Of a stretch of DNA of 64,000 nucleotides, positions 24,401 through 34,808 are shown in pieces (the first letter of the stretch is position 1; the number at the start of each line of letters is the position of its first letter). A program made the translations under genes and the position numbers. The DNA comes from Coprinellus micaceus (Eukaryota > Basidiomycota > Agaricomycetes > Agaricales > Psathyrellaceae): contig OX596339.1 of assembly GCA_951394405.1 (NCBI GenBank), positions 1,364,001 through 1,428,000 on the forward strand. The letters are read 5' to 3'. The notes below the pieces were generated by a model. The model had not been told where the DNA came from. It made no database searches and saw only the letters and a list, made by a program, of their open reading frames with translations.

Positions 24401-27400
24401 ACGCCGATCATCACCTCATCGCTTTCGACATCAATTTCCAGTGAATCGGCGCTCGGGTCTTCACCATCCTCGATGTCCTCGGTGTCATCAACAACAACAT
24501 GCAAGATAGAACTCTGTGGTGGGTCCAGAGGGTCAGTTGGATTTGAAGTGCACCCTGACTCTGTGGGTATGTCGTCACACTCGCCAGGGTCGATCGGGAC
24601 ATCATCATTGACAACCTTTTCGAATGACGTCCAGTAGAGGTTCCGATATTGGTGACTTGTAAAATGGTCCTCGAAGTCCATGAGATAAGATACGACTTGC
24701 TGCGCAGAGAGCTCCTGGTGCGAGACCATGGTGTAGGCGCATCGCTGGAGCAGACGCTTTGCCCGAACGGTGAGATCATCTTCGTCAGGGTCATACTCGC
24801 CGAGTTTCTGAGCTGCCAGCTCCAAAGCCGCAAAAGCAACGTGCGCTTTGAGCTGCGACTTGGTAATGTAGTCCGTCACATAGTAGGTGATAGCCTTTGC
24901 AGCTGCGCCAGACCCGATGAATTTAATATCCATATTGCATCGCACAGCACGCAGGATGGTCTCGTTGAAATTATTCACCAACCCATCAAGGCAACGAAGA
25001 GTGATTTCCCCTGTCTCTTCGTCAAATGTAGTGACGTCGACCGTATTCCCCTCATCCAGATCGAAGCGGCATTCCTTAGGGTGCGGAGGGCCTTTCCAGT
25101 ATTTCCAGCATGTGGGAGAGTGGGTATGGCGCTGCGATTTTGTAGACAAATTGCGGAGGTCTTTACGGATTGCTGACTCGCACTTATCCAGCGGTGTGTT
25201 GTGGCGAATCCCTCTGACAGAGGCAGGATGGTGAATTGATGACGGAACGTCAAGCTTCGGATCAGGGTCGTCCGGGATACTAGTAGAGATGGTATCATCA
25301 AGAAAGGCGAGTAGGCGATCACGAAAGTCCTCATCACCATCTTCAAGCACCCGGCGCTTAATCTCATCAGGATTCAAAGCGCCCTCAAGCCAGACAAGCA
25401 TGTGGCAGTGTAGTGTACCCCTACCTTGGGCCTCAACGCAACCATAGTATGCATTCACGACGCCAAGGATACCGCCTTCGAGATTTTTCTGCTGAGGATC
25501 AAAACCGAGGATGGCCGATATGAAGGCTTTCATGTAGATGTTAAAGAAACGTGCGGCAACAGCAGGATTTTTGGCAACAAGGATGGACTGATCCCAATAA
25601 TTAGACATGTCCGCCTCAGACAGGTTGTCGACATCTATTTCCTGGCCAGCAAGGAAGCGCACGACCGGGCTATACACATCCGCGGGATTGATGGTAAGAT
25701 AGAAGCTGGGTAAACCTTTTTCGACAATAAGCGCGCGTATCTCATTTCGCATGACAGTTTTCGAAGAGGAAGACGCCGGGACATTTGAGGTCACAAGCTT
25801 GACTTCTCTCATCAGGTCTAACACCTTTTGTTCATCCGCGTTTTGAGCTGTAGCAGTGTCCCCACGAGCTACACGCTCCGAAACGATGTGGAGAACCTCA
25901 GGCGATACGGTGGCAAATGCAGATGCGACACGATCAAAGTTGGACTTCTTGACTTTGAGACTGGTATGGAGGAGGATAGCACGCCGCTGGATGATGTTAA
26001 AAGCGGTGAAGAGAAACGAGTAGTGTTCCTGGAATCGTCGGTCGGAGAGGTTGAACAAATGCTTGATGTGCCGTTGGAATGACAGTGCGGACTTCCGCTT
26101 CTTGTCTTCCGGCCCACCAATGCCATAGGGGAAAAGCGTCGGGTAGATCATGGGTAGCATTTCCGGGTTGAAAAATTCATTCACAGGTGTGGGGTCATGA
26201 GGAACCTGAACATAGCCACCTCCGTTCTCCTTGATGTGACGAACAGCAGCAGCGCGAAGCTCGTGTGACGGTGCATTGGCGTCAACGTCGGTCACCACTA
26301 CATTCTGAAAGGGCATATCAGTTTCGGGGTACTGGCCAGAGTCGGAAGCGTCATAGCGTGAAGTGCGAGCGTCCACTTCGTGACTTGGGAGGATGTGCTG
26401 AATTGGGAAGGGTGGGAGGTGGTCGTCATCCAGATCATCGAGCACAGAGGTGTTGATCTCAATATCAGCATACAATGGATTATGCTCTTTGAGCCACTCG
26501 AGCGCGTTTTGAACGTGTTTCTTTCGAACAAGGAGAGGCTTAGCCTTATCACGGAGCCAGTCCTCAGACGGAGGACTTGACCCAACGAATAGAACACAAA
26601 TTGAAGCCATGACATCATCAAGCGTAGGGGGTAACATGCGAGCAATAGCAGATGGCCGTTGAGGGTATATGATGATATGACCTTTCACCCCGCGCTGGGC
26701 ATTTGGAACGTGAAGGTCTTGGTTCTCCTCTTTCAGTTGGACGACCCAGCACTTTGAGCGTGAAAGGGCGATCATGGCTTCCTCAACGACAGTGAGATCT
26801 TTGAGAACATCGGGGACGGGACCAAGGTAGTTTCGATTGGCCAAGGAAAGCGGCGGAACCCTGTTTTTCCGTAGGTAGGTGCAGCACTCTTTACAGACGG
26901 ACAGGAGAACATTCGGGCCATCGAGTTCGACACCATCTGGGTCAAGAAACGCGCCAGAAAGCTTCGAGCGCAGATCGGAAGGCAGAGGATGTGGAAACCC
27001 ATGTTCAGGCGCCAATGAATCGAAATCAGGGTGCTGGAGAACCTCTGTGAAGATGGGATCGGACGGCACAAGGGAAAGTTCACGACGAGTTGAATTCCGA
27101 TGGTGAGCAGAGCAGGAAGCGCAGGCAAACGAAGCCAGAGATTTCGAAGATGTCTCCTCACGGAAGAGAGACACAAGCTTGTCCTTAAACTTCTGTCCCA
27201 GTACCTTTGGCCAAGTACCTCTGAGGTTGGCTCTATTCTGAGTCAGCTCCGTGTATGCCTCTCTCCTGGCGCGGTCTTTGTCTTCCTTTCGGCACTCTGA
27301 GCGTTTCCCCTTTTTCAAGCTTGATATATAGTGCTTTAGTTTACGACGAAGGCATGCGAGGCCATCCGATTTGTCGAACGTGATGGCGTGGACTGCGAGA

Positions 27401-28632
27401 TATCTCCGCAGAGTGGCTAGAGTCGCTGATTTCAACGCATTTGAAAGCAAAGATATCTTCATGTCAGATGAAGAAGGTATGGTGTCATCATCTTGATAGC
27501 GAGATAGGATAGCTTTACAACCAGGTGCGTTGCAGGAGGCACACGAGCCATCGGAAAAGTGGCGAGTGATTGATTGGCGGAGGTCATCCACTGTAGATGT
27601 GTGGGAGTAGTGGATACGATGGGCGGTGGCAATGGAACGTAACGCATCTCTCTTCAGCTTTTCGAACGAGCGGATGATGTCTTCGGCAAAGACAGGAACA
27701 GAAGGACCAGAGGAGATGTACTGAATATGGCGTTTCAGCAAGAATGAAGCGTTGCGACGACGCTGCAGGGGATCTTGATCGACGACAGAGGTGCGTAGGT
27801 CGAGGGCATCAACAATCCACTCAAGGTTTGGGAGATCAAGGTGATTCGACAAAATGAAATCAACGACAGTCTTCGTCATGTCAAGGGGGGAGGAGAAGCT
27901 CTGTGAGAGAGAGCAGCACCCTCTGTGTTCACGAGAGGCACAGACACCAGAGATAACATGGCGCAAAAACGCCTTGCGGCGGGCACAGAGTGACATTTCA
28001 TCATTGGCAACAAGATCATGGTGTTTCATTATGGTGTGCATTTGAGCAATAGATGTAGCGAAGAGATAAGGGAGCGTGCGTGCAACGCCGGGCAGGGGGA
28101 GGAAGAGTTCCCGGATGAAGTGGAACGACAGAGGGGAGACGTCGGGGCAAAAGGGCGGTGTGCTGTTCATGGATTGGGCGGAAGGTGTAGACGGACCCGG
28201 CACGGGGGTGGAATCGGGGACGTTGGATAAGGTTGGCAGGCGTGGGGTGACGGAGTTCCCTTGGATTGGTAGTGACTGGGTTTGGGACACTGCGAGGGGG
28301 GGCGGAGGGGGCGGCGGCACGAAATTGGGCACAGGAAGCTGGATGCGGATATTGGACAAGGACACAAACGCGCCTGGGGCGATGGTCGACATAGCCGCAG
28401 TCCAGTCGGATCCAAGCACGAGGTGTGCATTTTCAGTGTCGTCACGCGGGGCGAGCCTATATTGCAGGGAGAAGGTAAATGAATTATCGGTGACGACGGT
28501 GATAAATGGATAGCAAAACCCGTCAGATGCAGCAGGGCAGAGCGTAGGAACCAAAGATCGCGAGATATAGGAAGATTGAGCGGAAGGAACGAAATTGGCG
28601 ACGAGCGAGTGGTTATTGATGAGGATAGGCAT
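21469..28632 (-). CDS. Helitron Rep/PIF1-like helicase, 2387 aa
   Basis: Single-exon transposase of a Helitron, combining a HUH replication initiator and a superfamily 1 helicase. Order of parts: a SAP-like stretch near residues 400-430 (LRRYLAVHAITFDKSDG); a Cys-rich DUF6570-type region from about 575 (CKECCTYLRKNRVPPLSLAN); Helitron N domain from about 830 (PTLFPYGIGG); the HUH motif LHCHML at 1074-1079 (His1075, His1077); and the tyrosine pair Tyr1251 and Tyr1255 in YYVTDYITK. After a long acidic linker comes the PIF1 helicase with Walker A GGPGGTGKS (Lys1850), Walker B FIDEVSM near 1918, FAGDFSQLPPVG, and the late helicase motifs AMTAHKAQGQT and YVMISRVTS. The C-terminus is basic (HKAKRRR) and probably nuclear. 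All catalytic residues I can check are present. The length is at the upper end for fungal Helitron proteins. Confidence 0.95.
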   Translation of the reverse strand: MPILINNHSLVANFVPSAQSSYISRSLVPTLCPAASDGFCYPFITVVTDNSFTFSLQYRLAPRDDTENAHLVLGSDWTAAMSTIAPGAFVSLSNIRIQLPVPNFVPPPPPPPLAVSQTQSLPIQGNSVTPRLPTLSNVPDSTPVPGPSTPSAQSMNSTPPFCPDVSPLSFHFIRELFLPLPGVARTLPYLFATSIAQMHTIMKHHDLVANDEMSLCARRKAFLRHVISGVCASREHRGCCSLSQSFSSPLDMTKTVVDFILSNHLDLPNLEWIVDALDLRTSVVDQDPLQRRRNASFLLKRHIQYISSGPSVPVFAEDIIRSFEKLKRDALRSIATAHRIHYSHTSTVDDLRQSITRHFSDGSCASCNAPGCKAILSRYQDDDTIPSSSDMKISLLSNALKSATLATLRRYLAVHAITFDKSDGLACLRRKLKHYISSLKKGKRSECRKEDKDRARREAYTELTQNRANLRGTWPKVLGQKFKDKLVSLFREETSSKSLASFACASCSAHHRNSTRRELSLVPSDPIFTEVLQHPDFDSLAPEHGFPHPLPSDLRSKLSGAFLDPDGVELDGPNVLLSVCKECCTYLRKNRVPPLSLANRNYLGPVPDVLKDLTVVEEAMIALSRSKCWVVQLKEENQDLHVPNAQRGVKGHIIIYPQRPSAIARMLPPTLDDVMASICVLFVGSSPPSEDWLRDKAKPLLVRKKHVQNALEWLKEHNPLYADIEINTSVLDDLDDDHLPPFPIQHILPSHEVDARTSRYDASDSGQYPETDMPFQNVVVTDVDANAPSHELRAAAVRHIKENGGGYVQVPHDPTPVNEFFNPEMLPMIYPTLFPYGIGGPEDKKRKSALSFQRHIKHLFNLSDRRFQEHYSFLFTAFNIIQRRAILLHTSLKVKKSNFDRVASAFATVSPEVLHIVSERVARGDTATAQNADEQKVLDLMREVKLVTSNVPASSSSKTVMRNEIRALIVEKGLPSFYLTINPADVYSPVVRFLAGQEIDVDNLSEADMSNYWDQSILVAKNPAVAARFFNIYMKAFISAILGFDPQQKNLEGGILGVVNAYYGCVEAQGRGTLHCHMLVWLEGALNPDEIKRRVLEDGDEDFRDRLLAFLDDTISTSIPDDPDPKLDVPSSIHHPASVRGIRHNTPLDKCESAIRKDLRNLSTKSQRHTHSPTCWKYWKGPPHPKECRFDLDEGNTVDVTTFDEETGEITLRCLDGLVNNFNETILRAVRCNMDIKFIGSGAAAKAITYYVTDYITKSQLKAHVAFAALELAAQKLGEYDPDEDDLTVRAKRLLQRCAYTMVSHQELSAQQVVSYLMDFEDHFTSHQYRNLYWTSFEKVVNDDVPIDPGECDDIPTESGCTSNPTDPLDPPQSSILHVVVDDTEDIEDGEDPSADSLEIDVESDEVMIGVDASGSIVQRSSQVGDYLLRGDSLDDLCIWDFVSQIDKVPILKKKKKARSTATDPDSSDSEGFSSDDEFQGEVGDRATEESNSVPLGDVLSDTCRIRPHFSLHCDHSESATHHLQVRQPNRRCVPVPIGPAIPRRDHQDVAVIERYSRLMMILFKPWRQPSDLKPNPEQSWNDVFTEFLQTCEPAHRARMNNMQVLHECKDSRDDHFARRLKSKATFRGTNSRQSGRELVGDDFADEDGDSAAILEHLQSIDTMRSGRSSQNTRDCVNEADRSGMFSASSCEAQAPNDHDKMDVDFDGAMQEVNAHDDLYLEESWKQVYDIRRSKRKQLSSKGKTKANLKQPQPSASTAPLVPIISSGRELRSATKKSKKPQKEKAIEPSIVQGSAIPERKEVDIEDLVKEYTLNKEQARAFRIIAEQSRERNPKTPLRMFLGGPGGTGKSRVINALKEFFERRDQGRRFRLSSFTGVAAKNISGMTLHAALSLSQRTKAGCSGKTKRDLIAMWDGVDYLFIDEVSMIGCKLLLQIHNALVDAKGNTAPFGGINIIFAGDFSQLPPVGQRRLCSSIDQRKGRKNQDDIAGQLLWLSVDTVVVLTEVMRQSGAENEPFVELLGRLRDGCCSDADYRLLLSRTTKHVKPDWAEWTDAPIIVSDNASKDALNGKAAMAFAQRTGRALHWYYATDTRKGSPIDDPSLRDHLRSLDSGRTSHRLGKIPLVIGMPVMITQNYDVEGGIVNGTKGTLKSLRYRVDENGDRHAVSCVVESEDITADSLPSLGAKCAAVLEDTVDLQFVHPFSAKRCRIKRTQLPIAPAFAMTAHKAQGQTLPKVIVDLDSCHGTESPYVMISRVTSLSGLLILRDFPKAKITCRQSEEVRKETKRLERLRIKTIIARGQEGSEEVVQAEATLQALNHKRRGGSDPALNRSRSSPASSISLPQPPPSPVDYGATSNRPRRFIKRPLDPEQDEDPTPHKAKRRRVGG

Positions 28633-28712
28633 GGAGAAAAAGATTGGGAGGTAGAAGAAAAGGGGGAGGGTGAAGAAGGGGAGTAAAATCGGACGTCGAA
28701 CATTTGAAGACC

Positions 28713-28742
28713 GCGATCATTATTTCGCGAAACAGTGATCGC
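28713..28742 (-). repeat. 30-bp nested inverted repeat near Helitron 5' side
   Basis: GCGATCA and TGATCGC flank a central perfect TTTCGCGAAA palindrome. The whole can fold into a stem of about 15 bp with one mismatch and one wobble pair. It lies 81 bp upstream of the Helitron start codon on the minus strand. Confidence 0.6.
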
Positions 28743-28779
28743 CCCCCATTTTTGTTACCCGAAAGCATCCTAAGACCCA

Positions 28780-28793
28780 CTACCTTACGGTAG
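28780..28793. repeat. Short perfect hairpin CTACC-TTAC-GGTAG
   Basis: Five-base-pair perfect stem with a four-base loop, 17 bp from the 3' end of the secreted-protein gene at 28810. It may belong to that gene's 3' UTR or mark the old insertion neighbourhood of the Helitron. It is short enough to be chance. Confidence 0.35.
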
Positions 28794-28809
28794 CAGGCAT
28801 TGTCCGACT

Positions 28810-29737
28810 TTAATCGAGCTCATCGAAGGAGGTCTCCCGCTCGAAGAGGGCCTCGAACTCGTCGAGGTCACGCTTGTGCTTCTTGGCGTCCTTCGTGGGG
28901 CAGGGCGACGGGGCAGCGGTCACAGTGCGAGAGATGGTGGTGACCTTGTCCTTGCCGACAGTCTTCTTCTGGGAGTAAGTGACACCCTTGCCACGCTCCT
29001 TCCTTGGGGGAGGGGTGATCTGGGCCCAGTTGGCAGTGGAGGTGCTGCTGGCGGTGGCAGTCGCGCTTGCGGTCGACGAGGCGGAGGTCGACGAGGCAGC
29101 GGAGGTGGTGGAGGACTTCTGGTTCCTGAGCTGGCTCCTCTTCTTGGCCTTCTTGTTGAAGGAGTTCTTAATCCTGGTGAAGAGACCGGGCTTCTTGCAC
29201 TTCTTGGGGGTCTTGTGGACGGTGATGACTACGGTCTTCCTCTCCTTCTTGGCCTTGCCGAAGATACCGGTAGGCTTGGTGATGATGGTCGTGGTGGTGG
29301 GGCTGGGAGTGGTGTGGGAGGAGGAGGCACTGGTGGTGGTTGCAGCACGCTCGAAGACGTCCTCCTCGCCGTTGAAGTACTCGCGCTCCTCAAAGTCACC
29401 GAAGTCGAGCTCGCGAGCATCGACGTCGAACTCCTCGATGATCTCGCGGATGTCGTAGTCCTCGAGGTCACGAGCATCGACATCCTCCATGTCGAAGTCG
29501 AACTCGCGGGCATCGTACTCGTCGTAGTCGGCGACGCCTCGGGCAGCGAGGGCCTCGACCATCTCCTCGAACTCGCGGAGAGCGAGCTCATCAGAGTAAC
29601 TAGAGGGTTCGCATCAGTTTCAGAGTTCCCGATAGAGAAACTTAAACCACTTACTCCTCGTAGGAAGGGCGGGCAAGGGTCGAGGCAGCGCCGAGAGCGA
29701 GGACGGTGAAAGCAATAGCGGACTTGGTGTGGACCAT
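28810..29737 (-). CDS. Secreted acidic AR-E/D repeat protein, 290 aa
   Basis: Two exons (29655-29737 and 28810-29599) close at 290 aa. The first encodes a clear signal peptide (MVHTKSAIAFTVLALGAAST, then LARPSYEE), so the product enters the secretory pathway. Next comes an acidic region with repeated Ala-Arg-acid units (YDAREFDF, VDARDLED, VDARELDF, FEEREYF). It is followed by a Thr/Ser-rich segment, a lysine-rich block (KKCKKPGLFTRIKNSFNKK), a second Ser/Thr/Ala-rich segment and an acidic end after HKRDLDEF. The lone intron sits just after the signal peptide, as in the genes at 50207 and 53084, and composition is shared with them. No enzyme domain is visible. Function is unknown; possibilities are a cell-wall-associated protein or a Kex2-processed precursor. 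Confidence 0.8.
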
Positions 29738-30760
29738 GATGAATATTTAGTTTTGGAAGGGGGTACAAAGGTTGGATTGAGGGGCGTTCAAGGGGTGACC
29801 TGCACGAAACTTGTTTGGTGAACGATGGGGGATGAGACCAGCTCGATGGAATCACATTGGGGTGAGCGAGGGTTTATATATGTTCTCGGAGCCTCGCGAT
29901 AGATGGTAATCGGAGGCAGTGCGGCCATGTGTTGTCAAGGACATCGAGGGTATCAAGGGAAAAAGCCCTTTGCCTTGATGCCAGATGGCGATCATGCGAC
30001 CAACAGCGTGGAACGCTCGGACTGAAGGTACCCGCGAGGATGCTAAAGACTTGTTTGCAGAGAAATTGGAGGGTCGTTGAATGGAGCTGGGAGCAGCAAC
30101 AGCCCCTTCGCCGGCTTCGGTTCCTCTCCAATGCGTCGCTAGGCCGATATAGCGCTCGAGATCCTCCGTCGAGGACGAACGTGGAGTTATGTACACTGCT
30201 TTGCGGAAACTGATGGCCAGGACTGCGCAGGACACCGAGTTACAGGAGGTTACAGGCTGTGATCATGATCCCTCCAAGTTCATTCCATCGACTTCTCGAA
30301 TTCTATTTTACTCACTAGCCCGGCGCTATACTTGCGACGGTAACACCGACAGTCTCACCATCGGAGGATGCGCTACCCCAATCTATAGAAGAAGAGTTGA
30401 GCTGATGTGATATAGAGATCAGATTGAATTCAGTACTTATGTACTTTACCTTTGACAGTTACCCGCTACCCGTGACTGAAGATATATCATTCGCCCCGGA
30501 TGCACGGTAAGTCGGTACTCGGTGCAAGCCTAGGACATCGGACGAACCAGGAGGAGGGACTCGGGAGAAGACAAGCGCTTGCTTGACTCAAGCGCCAATG
30601 ACAAGCGGCCCGACCGTGCCGCGGGGCGTGCACCAAACACGCAGCCAAACACCTAACGCGCCTAGCGCGCTGAACGCATGGTCTGACTTGAACCACTACT
30701 GCGTTGACGAGCTTATTCCCCATATCCTGCGCGGAGTAGAGGCTCTAGTGAGAGCCTTAG
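29738..30760. other. Divergent intergenic region
   Basis: About 1 kb between two divergently transcribed genes, the secreted-protein gene (-) and Vps39 (+). The part near 29850-29880 holds the minus-strand TATA and CCAAT boxes. A GC-rich patch near 30655-30675 contains CGCGCCTAGCGCGC, an imperfect palindrome. Short open frames on both strands lack coding character. Confidence 0.4.
29873..29880 (-). promoter_or_regulatory. TATA box of secreted-protein gene
   Basis: TATATAAA on the minus strand, about 135 bp before the start codon at 29737. A CCAAT (reverse of ATTGG) lies closer, near 29856-29860. Position and orientation support promoter use. Confidence 0.5.
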
Positions 30761-33700
30761 ATGGCTCCTTTCGAATCTCCAGAGGTCGTTGCGACAGGGA
30801 TCAAGGAGAAGATCGACTCGCTTTTGGTTCAAGGTTCGATAGTTCTTGTTTCGATGGTCACGTCAATTGAACTACTTGCGATGCCTAGCGGACCGCTTGT
30901 ACCTTGGGAGTTCGGTTGGAAGTTTGCACATTTACAGCCTAAAGCACCGGCAAGGTGAATGTACGACGGCCAGAGTCTGCACTCCGTTCCTAATATTATT
31001 GGCAGATGATGTAGGGGACGGACAGTCAAGCCATACGTCATTTGAGTTAGAAGAGGTTCGCAAGGGAGTGGCGAGGAGATCCATCGAGCAGCTAGGCTTC
31101 ATAAAGGATGTGAACTCACTGGTCGTGCTGTCTGGTGAGCACGGTTAGTTCACGTCGCAGCTTCTGAACCTGAACCTTGGCCTGCAGAGATGAATGTCAA
31201 TATACTACCTCTACCTCAACTATCACCTCCGACTCCCTTGACTCAATCTAAAGCAGCGTATTCTTTTGCTGTTAACTCCTCAGTGCAGACAGTGCCGGCA
31301 GATGCGTCCAGTCCATCGCAAGCACAACCCATTCCGACACTGGTCACTCATCTCCTCGTTGGGTGCAGACGAAAGGCAGTTCTTTACACGTGGAAAGATG
31401 GGGAGGCTCAAGAAGCGAAGGTAAGTCCACAGTCTTGTGAAAACCTCTACCCAACACTAAAACCATGTTCGAAGGAAGCTCCTCTTCCCCACTCTGCTCG
31501 TGTTATCTCTTTCCTGAACCCTGATACCGCCTGTTTTGCGTATTCGCCCACGGAATATGCCATATTCTCTCTGTCTACAATGACTGCCGTAGATATCATC
31601 ACGCCATTACCCACAACGACATCAGCGGGAGTTGGGGCCATGGGGGCTCTGTCTGGACTCACAGGTTACATGACTTTGGGGTTGGGAGCTAAACCCAAAC
31701 CCGCCGCAGTCCACACCGGCGAATCTGAGGTCCTCATTATGAAGGATAGTGAGTGCACAACATGCCTGCATTTTCAAGCATCCGCTGAATAGCATCGTAG
31801 CCCAAGGTTTCTTTGTTGGCCCAGATTCGAAGACGGCGCGTCCTGCTGCCATCGAATGGCCTGCACCACCAGAAGATGTTGCGGTTCTGAAGCCGTATAT
31901 CTTTTCCGTTTTGCCCGCTGGGACAGTTGAAATACCTCAAGACGACCCAACTCCGACTGCAGCTGGTGCGGCGCCGAGTCTATACCCCACTTCAACCTTG
32001 CAGATCCGCTCGTCGATTTCACTCGGTGTTTCGCAAACAGTTCCCTTCCCGTTCACCGCTCAACAATCCCCCACCGTTCCCGTAGGCACCGCGCTGCCCC
32101 CCATTCCCAACTCCACACTCCGGCTGCTGACCGCATCCTCAACGAAGCCCCAGCTCTTCCTGATATCCACTCCAACGGAGAAGGCGACTGCGGCGGCTGA
32201 AGGAAGTTCGGTATGGAAGTTCACCATGAAGCCTTGGTCGGACCAAATCGACGAGCTGGTTGTTCACGGAAAGTATTCGGACGCATTGGACCTCCTGAAT
32301 AGCCTGGACGACAGTATGCTCGCAGACAGGGTGCGTTGCTCTCTCGGTGAAGTTGGAGGCTAGTTAACCATGTCTGATAGACACAACGGCGGACGCGCAT
32401 CCGCGCCTTGAATGCAGTATCCCAATTTAGGGAGGGCAAATTCGACGACGCCATTGACACCTTCATCGACCTCGATTTTAATCCCGCCAAAGTCGTTGCT
32501 CTGTACCCAGAAGCCGTTTCAGGGCGACTCAGCGTGCCCAAGGACCAGTGGATTCAGCTGTATGGAGGGCCGAGTTTACATCCCCCTTCTCCGGTTGAGG
32601 ACGATCGCCGGTCGGTTGGGTCGCAACCGGGAAGCGGGAGGAAAGATGGCGAGGAAGAGAAAACGGACAAGTCGAGCTTGGAGGGTGGCGTTGCTGGGAG
32701 CGTGAAGTCGTCTGTTGCAGATATCTTGGACTCGGTGGCTGGCCCTTCATTGAAGGATCGTTTCCAAAAGTCGGCACTGGGCATGCTCGTGCCTGGGCAA
32801 GGCCATAAAGATGACGATACCGCCTCCATCGCGAGCAAGCGGAAGGTTCCTTTGGCATTGCGTGGTACATTGCTCCGTTAAGCGATTCCCAGTATATGGC
32901 TAACCAAGTGCCTTGTAGATGACCTCCACCGCTCTGTTGAAACCCTTGTGCGATTCCTGACGGACCGTAGACCAAAGCTTGGCTCCTCACTAGACTCTGT
33001 GAAGATCACCCCACACAACCAGCACCAGACGTACCCACCACTCTCCAAGACCTCTGTCAAGGAACTATTTGATCTGCCCGACGCACCGCTCTCAAGCCTG
33101 ACTCCAGAACAGCTATTGAGGTTTGCGCAGATCGTCGATACGGCTTTGTACAAGGCATATTTGATCATCCGGCCAACTCTTTTGAGCTCGTTGTGCCGAG
33201 TAGCCAATTGGTGCGAGGTCTCGGAAGTGGAAGAGGACCTGAGGTCGAGGAAGGTGCGCATCGGTCGTTGATCAGTCAAGCTTGGACTGACGCCTGTTTT
33301 TGCGCAGAAATTCTCAGAGCTGAAGGACTTGTATCATGGGAAAGGCATGCATGCGAAGGCGCTTGAACTTCTAAGAGTGTAAGTCTCCACCGGCCGCCAC
33401 AGGTTTGCTCGTCCTTGACAACGTAATCCACAGGATTAGCAAGGAGGAAGATGACGTCGAGGAGAAGCTCGATCCGTCAATACGGTATCTACAGAAGCTG
33501 GGTCCGGAACACCTTTCCCAGATCTTCGAGTCTGCCAAGTGGATATTCGACACGGACAGAGACAGGGCTTTCCAGGTCGGTAAAAACCACGTCAGCAATT
33601 CTCCTTTCTGCAGGTCTAACGGCGCTGTCTCGAACGTAGATCTTCATATCCGAAGATGCGGAACTTCCACCCCAACCTGTCTGCGACTATCTGGAAAAGA

Positions 33701-34808
33701 TCGACCCTCGGCTGTGCATCCGTTACCTCGAGTACCTCCTGGAAGAGAAACACGAGGAGTCTCCTGAGTTCCACAATCGGTTAGCTGGGCTGTATTTGTC
33801 CCAAACGTTGGTCGGGAAGAAGCGAAATGACGAAGGTAGGTATCACATTAAGCTTTTATGAATTATTTGGCTGGGTGAATGCTGATTTGATACCGAGAAG
33901 GGCTGCGTCAGGAGATGTACGGGAAACTGCTGACGTTTATCGATTCCAATAATCGGTTTGGGATAGACAGACTGTATGGATCGTTGTCCTCCACAGGTAT
34001 GTCGGTCTCCTATGTTTTGGAACGCTAAAATAGACTCTTCTAGACCTCTTTGAGGCTCGTGCTATACTCTTAGGAAGGCTTGGTCGCCACGACCAAGCAT
34101 TAGAGCTGTATGTCTACCGTCTCAAAGACTATCGCAAAGCCGAAGAGTGAGTCCCGAATTCATTGCAGTACCGAATGGCTGAACTCATTTCCATCCCTGC
34201 CTTCGCTTCCAGATATTGTAAACGGGTTTACCAGCCGAACGCAGAGACGAAATCCGTCTTCCTCACCCTCTTGAGGATATACCTCCGACCCACATCTTCC
34301 GGTGTAGATGCAGCAAGCCTTCTTCATCCAGCACTCGACCTCATCAGCCGGCATAGCCCGAGGCTAGACTCCGTCGAGACATTGAAGCTTTTGCCCCCGC
34401 TTGTAACGGCGCATGACTTGAAGGAGTTCTTGGTCGATGCGATTCGGGCACCTGTTTTCGATACGAGGGTCGTTAGGAATGTGAGCAAGGCGAGGAACGA
34501 TCAGATCGCGAGGAAGCTTGTGGCGCTCCAGGCGAGGAGAGTCAAGGTGACAGATACCAGGATGTAAGCGAGGTTCCGGCGTAGTGGTCTTTGCGATAAC
34601 TGACGCACTATGATTGTGTCTTGTAGATGCCCTCAGTGCCATAAGCGTATTGGAAATAGTGTCATCGCTGTCCATTCGCCTCAGTACGTACTCTCTGTAC
34701 CTGGCAACATATTAACGCCCCTAACCTCCGTTCATTTTTAGTGGTGAAGTCACCCATTATCAATGCCGGGAAGCTTTTGCTCGCAAACTTCAAGTACGGT
34801 TGTCGTAA
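30761..34808 (+). CDS. vam6: Vps39/Vam6, HOPS subunit
   Basis: Subunit of the HOPS tethering complex that binds Ypt7/Rab7 on vacuoles and late endosomes. Sixteen exons run 30761-30833, 30889-30954, 31006-31134, 31188-31420, 31475-31748, 31801-32330, 32381-32864, 32919-33253, 33308-33378, 33434-33575, 33640-33835, 33901-33996, 34044-34146, 34213-34563, 34627-34683 and 34742-34808. They join to 1068 aa, the usual size. The N-terminal CNH (citron) propeller starts with DRLYLGSSVGSLHIYSL. The middle holds the family block DYLEKIDPRLCIRYLEYLLE and the clathrin-type stretch LGRLGRHDQALELYVYRLKDY. The C-terminus has the Vps39 zinc-finger-like CPQCHKRIGNSV and GEVTHYQCREAF. Several exons are under 75 nt. 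The acceptor at 31800 was chosen because it alone keeps phase. Confidence 0.93.

Larger units (their letters stand above)
21469..28742 (-). mobile_element. Autonomous Helitron (rolling-circle DNA transposon)
   Basis: The element is defined by its complete Rep-helicase gene. The given borders are the ORF end and a strong palindrome upstream of the start codon, not proven termini. Helitrons insert without target-site duplication, so the borders cannot be read from one copy. Near the 5' side on the element's strand lies a 30-bp near-perfect inverted repeat (28713-28742). At the 3' side a GCCGC-GTAG-GCGGC hairpin overlaps the last codons (21472-21485). The reading frame has no stop or frameshift across 7.1 kb, which suggests recent activity or recent arrival. 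Confidence 0.8.

Noticed and set aside
21469..28632. Helitron as a host PIF1 helicase gene
   Set aside because: The HUH motif and paired tyrosines upstream of the helicase mark a transposon Rep-helicase.
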